Source: Chrysomallon squamiferum (Eukaryota; Mollusca; Gastropoda; Neomphalida; Peltospiridae). Taken from it: 64,000 nt of DNA. Of the stretch, positions 56,655 to 64,000 are shown piece by piece (within the stretch, counting starts at the first letter, position 1; each line of letters opens with the position of its first letter). The notes under the pieces are model-generated. The model saw only the letters and a list, made by a program, of their open reading frames with translations, did no database searches and was not told the DNA's origin. The translations under genes were made by a program, and so were the position numbers. The stretch is taken from contig CM022678.1 in the NCBI GenBank assembly GCA_012295275.1, positions 17,850,278 to 17,914,277 of the forward strand, written 5' to 3'.

Positions 56655-58033
56655 AGAGTTAAAATAAGGATAAATAAAACACCAATTTAGACAAACGATT
56701 TAATAGAAGATAAATATTAAACAAACAGTAAATCATTTACAAATACAATTTAGACAAATAGATTAAGAAATAATTGTATGTCCTCATAGTGGGTTCATTA
56801 ATCGAGGTTTCATTCACACGCCCACATGGTTCACTTGAAATATGAGGTCTCATTTGCTTTATGAAAAAATGAATGGTTGAAGAGTTCCTATCTTCCAAGA
56901 CAATTTTTTTCTTTTCATTGTAAATTTCATGATAGCAAGCACGTGCTTCATTTGAAATTCATATCTTGGGATCTCAAAAATCTTGATTACTTTTTCAATG
57001 TCCAAACACTTCACTGAGCCCTTTGAGATAAACATGATTTTCCTCTCTTTTATGTTCTTCTTCAGCTTTTTCATGATGTTCTTTCATTTCAATGAGATCT
57101 TCATTTGTGAGCTCTTGGTCCTGAGCTTGAAACAGATCATTTATGTCATTAGTAGAAACATCAGGCTGCAATTTATTAGTGATACTAATTGTCATTTCCA
57201 TTTCATTTTGACCAGTATCTACTGACTCTTGAAATCCCTCAACATTCTAAGTAAACTGAGGGCACAGTTTGTGCCAAACTCCTTTCATATTTTTCTCTGG
57301 ATCTTTGTTCCATGCTCGTTTTATTATTTTTACTGCATCTAGAACATTGAATGATTTCCAGAATCTTTTTGTGTGGGCCCTCCCTTTTTTATCAATAGCA
57401 GTTGTTAAGGTATCAAATGTTTGCGAAAGATAATAGGCTTTAAATGCTGCTATGATGCCTTGGATTATTGGTTGGAAAGGTGCTGTTGTATTTGGTGGAA
57501 TAAATACTCATCTAACATTAGGATGCTGATGTTGTAGGAATGATGGATGACCAGGAGCGTTATTTTCAAGCAGTAGCATGTGGAATGAAAGATATTTGTC
57601 TTTACAATACTTTTTAACATCCGGTACAAAGTGATGCATAAACCAGTCTTCAAATAGTGAAGCAGTAACCCAAGCATTTTCATTTGCTTTCCATATGACT
57701 GGAAGTGTAACCTGACCAGGCCTTGGAGTTTTGGGGTTTTGGGCAGGATGCACAAGCAAGGGTTTTAACTTACAGTCTCCAGCTGAATTACCTCCTATCT
57801 TTAGCTATATTAAAACCAGGCATTGATGACACTTCTTTTGCAATGTAGCTTCTTGCAGGCATATGGTTCCAAAGTAGTTCAGTCTCATCCACATTAAAAA
57901 TGTGTGCTGGTGTGTAATTATGCTCTTCTGTGATTTCTTCTAAAAAAATCTGGGAACAATTTTGCTACTTCAATATCAGCATTTGCAGCATCTCCTTGTA
58001 TTTTTACAATATCATTATGCCAATCAGATTGTG

Positions 58034-58072
<39 letters not shown>

Positions 58073-58315
58073 GCAGCAGTTGCTTGCAATACATTTTTCT
58101 TCACTGCCACCTTCATATTTGTCTTTAAGAAATAGATACTGCTTTAGCACATATGACAGCTTGAGTCATAGGGATGTTTAATCTTTGTGCTAAGTCTAAT
58201 AAATTTACTGGTTATGCTTTCATTTAGGACAGCATATTTTTGTTTCTAAAGTTACTGTGTTCCGTTTCTTTTTATCATTAGCATTCACCAATGTAATATC
58301 TATTTGTTTTGACAT
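56655..58315 (-). pseudogene. Tigger/pogo-type transposase, decayed
   Basis: The minus strand starts MSKQIDITLVNANDKKKRNT then VTLETKI (58315 down), like the helix-turn-helix start of Tigger transposases. Later, in shifting frames, come FNVDETELLWNHMPARSYIA (about 57890) and SLFEDWFMHHFVPDVKKY with LLLENNAPGHPS (about 57560). The latter correspond to the DDE-superfamily motifs (D...DN.PGH). The C-terminus reads LSEVFGHIEKVIKIFEIPRY. There are several stops and frameshifts, and (AT)n at 58036. The Asp of the usual LLLDNAPGHP is Glu here. Non-functional copy inserted in the large intron of the plus-strand Ig gene; terminal repeats not located with certainty. Confidence 0.8.
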
Positions 58316-58329
58316 ATTTGGAAGGGTAA

Positions 58330-61140
58330 ATTACAAAAACACTAAGCAGTGGTCTCCCCAGCATTTGTGAAAGGGACGGGGGGAATCGGCATAACTGGTG
58401 CAAGTTAAACGAAGTGATGGTACAGAACAATGTTCAAATTATTTGTTTGTCAAACATACTCCTATAAATAATTGCATCAAATGCATTAAGTGTTATTTTA
58501 TTTGCAATCAAATAAATCAAAGTGTCTGTTGCAAGCGAGTTTTCTTTGGTTGTTCTGTGAATTATATTCTTTACAAAATTATATATATGTAGTTTTGTAA
58601 CCTTCTGTATAAATTATGAATGCATGTGTGTATGTGAAATGTGAGATCATTTTTATTGCTCTAAAATAAAAGATATTTGCGCAGTTTGATAATGAATATG
58701 AGAATGTGACGAGTTGGTGATGCGCTGTTAATAATAAATAATAATCTGTTTTTGAATTATTATACAGTTGCATGTTAAAAAACGTGTAGTGATCATGTGC
58801 AGTAATTTAGCTCTGCAAAGCCTGCTGCAGTAGCCTTGATTACACAGCCATACAGTTAGCATTTCAGACAAATCGGAATGCCTCCCTTTGAAATACTAGA
58901 GGGGGTAATTTGTAAACATGACAGTCATTGCTTACATCTATTTTGTTTAAGAACAAGGCAGGTGAACTGCTGACACCAAAGGTGTAAAACAATGACATGA
59001 CAGCCAGTCTAAATAAACGGGTGGCGGGTGTTGCTGCTGTTGCTGACGAATAGCGGGCGAACTCATCATAAGCCGTAAGTGATGCCAGCCTGCCATCTCT
59101 TACAGTATGTAGCGAGACCTGTGCTAAGTCTAAATGGAAGGAGAAGAGAAGATAATCTGAACACCACATGCACATATGGTGTCTGCATGCCAACTGATCA
59201 ACACAGCTGAGGGAAACTTTACTGCATGGCTGAATGAAAAATGAACAGACACATGCATTGTTAAAAAAAGATCATTAAAGCGGGATATCAGAATATGTTA
59301 AGCTAAGGGAGGTATTACTGCAATATATTGTAATATGCACATACATACATAATAAAAATCACCACATGGGCAGAATATCTGTAATAAGCAAACCATGTAT
59401 TTGATTATGCAATTGGTATACAATGACAACAATAACGAAAATATGAAAATAATACAATTTTTATTTTTATTTAGTTTTTAACTTTAACTTTTTAACTTTT
59501 TTTTTTAGAGGTAAAAGACAGTGATAATTTATTCACTGATGTGTGTAAATGATATAATCATTTTAAACAGAATTAAGTTCCACATACATTTAGGTCAATC
59601 TCACAATGCGGAAATTCACTTTATATCAAGCTCCCCTATTCAGAAATAACCTTGGTGATATCATCAGACACCATAAATGCAATTTCTGCTGTGCATAGAT
59701 TGCCTTGTAGAGATCACCCTTCTGCACATTCATACATATATATAAAATATATAGTATTTCAAGTTAAAATAAATTATCTGTGGTGAACTTTAATTCATAT
59801 TTTGGTACAGTATTTTGATAAACCACTTGTGATGATATAGAAAGGGCATATAAAGCTGCATAAACTCATGTAAGATTATGTCTTGTTACTCGACCAATTG
59901 CTAAAAATTAATGGTCATTCCATGAAAAATCAGTCAATTAGTGGAACATTATAAACCAACCAGTTCAGATTTTGATAAAATCTACATTATGTTGACAAAT
60001 ATTTCCAAGATGATCTCACTACAAGCAAAATACCTTTAAATTCCATTTCCTGCATGGTGTAGATGCCATAGCTTTTATGAGCAGCTGGAAAGGACCACCA
60101 GTGCTTAAAATGATTATAGTATTAAAATACCTTAATCAAGTTAATATAAAAACTGGTTATCATTCAGTGCATGTTATTTATTTTTAATAACTTTTAGTTT
60201 GAACATTGTTCTTCTCTGTTCAGACTTCTACCATATCTAACATATGAAAAGGTTCAGAAATGAACAAATTATGAGAAATATTTCATTGCCGTTAATTCAG
60301 TTTGAGACAAGTTCTAAATAAAACTACAATTAACTAGAAAAAAAGAAGAAAAAAAAAGACTAAAAGTTTTGGGGCACATGGTTCAGTTCATCCTGACACT
60401 GTCTAGGACAAGCTGTACTTGCCTACTAGGCAAAAAACTATGTGTTATTCTGTGTCAAATTACCCAATGGGTTAAACTGGACCATCTCAGATTTTTATGA
60501 GTCTTGGTATACTTGTTTTGAAAAATTTTAGTGGTTTGGGACCAGCTCACCAAATTTTGAGATGTTTGTCCACCAACATTTGAACCCTCATATCTCAGGA
60601 ACTGCTGGGCTAATCTTCATAAAATTGGTATTTTTTGAAAAGGCAATATGACCAGGATTCCAAATCTGCCATTGTTGTTCAGTTTGAAGACTATTGCAGT
60701 ATACTGACATATTAACTAAAACATATAAAAGGTTTTTTTTTATTTAGCATTATAGATTTTGTAAGATGAAATTTAATATTTTTGAAATAATTTGATTTTT
60801 TGCATACAGTGTCAACTATTCAACATTTTCATTTTTAAATGTTTACAGTTTTTTTTTTCAAAATGAAAAGAGAAAAGAAATAAACCACACCCCCAAAAAA
60901 AAGTCGAAAACCCCATCACAACAAACCTGAATATTTTCAAATATATATAAAAAAGAGAGGGGAAATAAATATAATTAACAGAAATATTTTTTGATTATAA
61001 GTAAATGTTAGTATTAGCAGTTTCTGTTCTAACATTGAAATAAAATTGTTTAACAATAATTGATTCAACAAAATAAAAAAACAAATGAATGGAAAACAAA
61101 ACAAGAACAACAAACTGAAACAATTATATATATTTTTTTT
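58330..61140. other. Intronic sequence of the Ig gene without recognised exons
   Basis: A minus-strand frame at 58864-59193 is of unknown origin, probably repeat DNA. 60440-60700 is a diverged, truncated relative of the MITE at 63449-63746 (GTGTCAAATTACCCAATGGG). No splice-bounded coding exon was recognised. Confidence 0.5.
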
Positions 61141-61145
61141 TGCAG

Positions 61146-61451
61146 GTTTGACGATGTTAGCAGATGCAGCCAGTGGTGTTATCAGTCAAAGTTACACATT
61201 CCGTTGTTCTTCAACCGACACTATCACTTACCCTGTGTTATTTGTGAGGGACGGAAATTCTGTGTGTTCAGTCCTGCCAAGCTGTGCTGAAGCCAGTGCT
61301 CTTCCTGGTTACTCTTGTAAATGTGCTGGTGACACAGGAATTTCCAAATTCTTCAATATGACAATCAACAATGTCAGTCTTGTAGATGAAACTAGCTGGA
61401 CATGCAACCATGATAGAAGTATTAGCAAGCTAGTTTATTTCCAAGTTGACA
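61146..61451 (+). CDS. Immunoglobulin-like (V-type) domain exon
   Basis: Between TTTGCAG and GTAAGT lies a 306-nt phase 1-1 exon. SYTFRCSSTDTITYPVLFVR contains the first Ig cysteine and the strand after it. SVCSVLPSCAEA and YSCKCAGDTGIS add extra cysteines, and TINNVSLVDETSWTCNHD gives the Y/WxC second Ig cysteine. One Ig domain of about 100 residues with additional cysteine pairs, directly after the signal peptide. It should be the N-terminal domain of a secreted or membrane protein; further exons lie right of the window or were not recognised. Possible roles are adhesion or pathogen recognition, but this is inference. Confidence 0.7.
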
Positions 61452-61459
61452 GTAAGTTA

Positions 61460-62150
61460 TTTGTTTTTAATTTGATAAAGTAATAGATTTTATTTATTTT
61501 GAATTTTATTCTTTGTTCCAGTTGTGTATTTATATAATAATTATTCCATTAAAGAATTATGTGGTATGTATAACTGTAAAATTAGGAAAGAAAAAATACT
61601 TTTCTCTTTTAATATCTCTTTTAATTTTTTATATATAAATGTCAGCAGTGCTAATCATTATGGAGTTTTAATCTGATATATGAGATAGGCTATTTCTTAA
61701 GTTGGTGATGTAGTTCCATATTGGCATATCTCTGTTTTACATTAGTGATGGTGACCATCTTGGATTTTGGGCTTAAAAATTTGTTACCTAAGATTTTTAT
61801 TTACTTCTGAACCAAGCGAAGTCAAAATGATCACTCACTATTGCAATTTTGGCATCTGATTCCTATGTGAAATTCATGCATGGTGGTCTAAATTATACAA
61901 AAAAGACAAGCATAAATTTCTTGCCTGAAGTATGGAACTTTGCCCATTTGTTTCCTTATTCTGTAAAATATATTGTCAAGTTGAAATATGTGAAAACTTC
62001 AAGCACTTACTTACATCCTAGTTAAATGAAATGAATACAGAGTGTGTGTGTTTGAGTGATAATCATATTTGTCTACACCTTTATATTTTGTGTTAAGAAC
62101 CATGTCCAGTTTATATTAGGCATATTTGTTTTAAAATGTCATGTCAAAAA
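61460..62150. other. Spacer/intron after the Ig exon
   Basis: Contains text such as TTGGATTTTGGGCTTAAAAA common to repeat DNA. No exon recognised. Confidence 0.45.
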
Positions 62151-62159
62151 TGAAGAATG

Positions 62160-62970
62160 ATGGTAACAGCCTTTGCCTTTTCTTTCTTGTAATTTGAGTA
62201 ATGCTTACCTGTTGGAATAGACAGCTTAATTTTTCCTCCCATATTTTAGTTCAGTTCTTCAACTGATCTGTCAGTATAAACATGTATGCACTGATCTTGA
62301 GAATAGGCACTGTCATCTGTAGTCCTCTCTGTGTTTTCATCTGGTATACAGCCTTTTGAATATCTGGAAAGTACTCTCTTCCATGCATGAAATACAAAGT
62401 ACATGCAGACTTTTTTTTATCTTGTTGTGATGAACTATGAATTATTTTTTTTTGTATCGTTCATGCCTGATGGATTTGTTGTTGTTTTGGCATTTTGGGG
62501 CTATGCTAGTGCATTTGATTACCTGTGATTCACAGACCAGACTGCAGTCGAACATGATCCACAGAAAGTTGGCTCTTTATCTAGAGGTAATATTTCCTTC
62601 AGTTACGAAGCTGAGTTTTAGTTCTTTGTTGGCCAAGCTAATGATATATGTAATTTTCTTTTTTATTTGAATATCCCAGCCATGCCTTTGAATTTTTCAG
62701 TTGTGTGCAGAGCTTCTCACATTTGCTGTTGTAACTCGTTCTTCTGAATAACATATAACCAGGTAGTCTGCATATATTGCTCCATAAATCCAAGTGGGGT
62801 ATCCTTTAATCTATCATTATTATAAAATGTTCAAGAGAGTTGCTCCGAGAAGTCCATGTACAAATTTTTCTTTCTACATTCTTGGTCTTTTGAACATGTA
62901 CAATGTTAGAATCTTTAGATTCAATTCCTCATTCCAGTCTTTGTCAAAAGACTGCAAATGTAGGATATCT

Positions 62971-63025
<55 letters not shown>

Positions 63026-63440
63026 TTGAATCCACTCTTAATCTTGTCATATGGAGGGATCTGATCTTTAGTGGATCCTTTTTATCAGCTTTCCTACAGA
63101 GCATTTTAAATTGATGGCACTGAAGTGGTTTTAGTTTATACTTTTCTATTTTGTGGATTCATATTTTGTTGATTTTCTCTCGGATTGTGCTACAGAGCTA
63201 TTGACTCAGCTAGCACTGAATATCTCTAAAAGAATGTTTTGGGTATCTTTTCCCTGATACTAGAGCATTTCATTAGTGATATCCGTTTGGGGTGGCAAAT
63301 GTTTGCTTGGTCAAGGACTTTTCGTTTAATAATTTCTGTAATTTCTGATTGTATTGAACAACAGCTGTTGCAGATACACAGGCTCAAAAACTTCTTTCCT
63401 TCTCTGTCCAGATTCAGTTTTGTCTTTCTTTTCTAGTTTC
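62160..63440 (-). mobile_element. Non-LTR retrotransposon (LINE) remnant
   Basis: Minus-strand pieces match reverse transcriptase and RNase H of jockey-like LINEs. Near 62790-62730, YPTWIYGAIYADYLVICYSE is the YADD active-site motif with D to Y. Near 62330-62270, QCIHVYTDRSVEELN matches the YTDGS RNase H motif with G to R, followed after a stop by GGKIKLSIPTGKHYSNYKKE. Both catalytic motifs are damaged and stops interrupt the frames. A (CT)n run at 62972-63022 sits inside. Confidence 0.6.
62972..63022. repeat. (CT)n microsatellite
   Basis: About 25 CT units inside the LINE remnant. Confidence 0.95.
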
Positions 63441-63448
63441 GACAAACA

Positions 63449-63746
63449 GTCATTCCGTGTCAAATCACCCAATGGGTTAAACCTGATCATCTCAGATTTT
63501 TAGATTTGGTGTACTTGAAGATTGGCCCAGTAGTTCCTGAGAAATGAAGGTTTAAAGGTTGATTATTTGTCCATTTTGGCCAAACAATCTAGAATTTTGG
63601 GGACCATATCTCCCACACCACTGGTTGACTTGGCGTAACATTTGTGGTGTGGAATCCCAGTCAACAAGTAATACCAAGTTTCATGAAAATCTGAGATTGT
63701 CAGGTTTAAAATATCTTTTTTGGGGGGTGATTTGACACGGAATGAC
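63449..63746. mobile_element. MITE with 22-bp terminal inverted repeats
   Basis: GTCATTCCGTGTCAAATCAC plus CC at 63449 is mirrored exactly by GGGTGATTTGACACGGAATG plus AC ending at 63746. Length 298 bp, no coding capacity. CAAAC occurs on both sides (63443-63447 and 63748-63752) and may be the target duplication, though it is offset by a base on each side. A truncated relative lies at 60450-60700. Confidence 0.75.
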
Positions 63747-63759
63747 CCAAACGCTGTTT

Positions 63760-64000
63760 TGGGCTTTGCAGTTATTGCCTTCAGTTGCATGTTGTTTTTG
63801 ACTGTTGGTTCCAATTCCACTATTTCTGTAGCTTCATATAACAGACATCTAAAAACAGTAGGTCATCTGTCCAGTAAGGTGTACAATTTCTTCTGGCTCT
63901 TCTTCAGATGATTTCCTTTGCCATTTATTACCAAGAACATCTTACAAAATAAATGGTATATATGTGATCTGTTAAACAATCATTATCACTAAGCACATAA
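63760..64000. other. Window end, no feature recognised
   Basis: A 240-bp tail with no splice-bounded coding sequence that I can support. Confidence 0.4.

Noticed and set aside
58345-58400. CAGTGGTCTCCCCAGCA as a hAT terminus
   Set aside because: No matching inverted end or 8-bp duplication was found nearby.
58864-59193. 109-residue minus-strand frame
   Set aside because: No splice or start context and no recognisable domain; composition fits repeat DNA. Kept only as a note.

Overview
The window is AT-rich metazoan nuclear DNA, most likely from a mollusc or another lophotrochozoan. Genes are broken into small exons with canonical GT/AG borders. Introns and spacers are full of microsatellites and minisatellites, and the remnants I recognise are animal-type transposons (hAT/ZBED, Tigger/pogo, non-LTR LINE, a MITE). 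The motif TTATCTCCCTT, or its complement, recurs at about 839, 46512, 46625, 46667, 46805, 46916, 47410 and 47669; I recall it as frequent in mollusc intergenic DNA, which is memory and not proof. I cannot name the species. There are no bacterial operons, tRNA, rRNA or CRISPR arrays.

Layout. 1-9414: a plus-strand multi-exon gene for a protein-kinase-like protein, whose 5' part lies in a complex inverted plus direct duplication (1-722 against 2311-3031; about 930-1645 against 3435-4125). The 3' part holds three tandemly duplicated exons. 9415-11120: tandem repeats. 11125-12795 (minus): an intronless chain of highly charged reading frames broken by frameshifts and a stop. 14080-15745: a segment duplicated at 50852-52170 with small exons ending in a basic RKRKRK tail. 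16480-17240 and 43670-44640 (minus): two paralogous pieces of a prolyl 4-hydroxylase alpha-subunit-like gene; the second has the signal peptide and N-terminal domain. 17450-18575: a long imperfect foldback.

20270-31460: dispersed duplications, including two copies of a 5' exon with ETS- and YY1-like promoter motifs (23273, 28187), a minus-strand gene whose exon is a 39/43-bp coding minisatellite (26202-26629), paired copies of its next exon, an LTR-like repeat and orphan or decayed exons. 31460-42300: microsatellite-rich DNA with scattered decayed exons that look like leucine-rich-repeat (NLR-type) coding sequence. 45100-48000: three tandem-repeat families and a hairpin. 48617-49511: a clean hAT insertion with 8-bp target duplication. 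49669-49818: a thrombospondin type-1 exon with an in-frame stop. 53079-53277 (minus) and 56268-61451 (plus): immunoglobulin-domain exons; the plus gene has a signal-peptide exon joined in phase to an Ig exon across a 4.8-kb intron that contains a Tigger transposon. 62160-63440: LINE remnant; 63449-63746: MITE.

No operon-like system is evident. The themes are surface or innate-immunity-like domains (Ig, TSP1, possible NLR-LRR), a divergent kinase and repeated exon duplication and decay. All exon borders were read by eye from splice motifs and phase; none is supported by transcript data.
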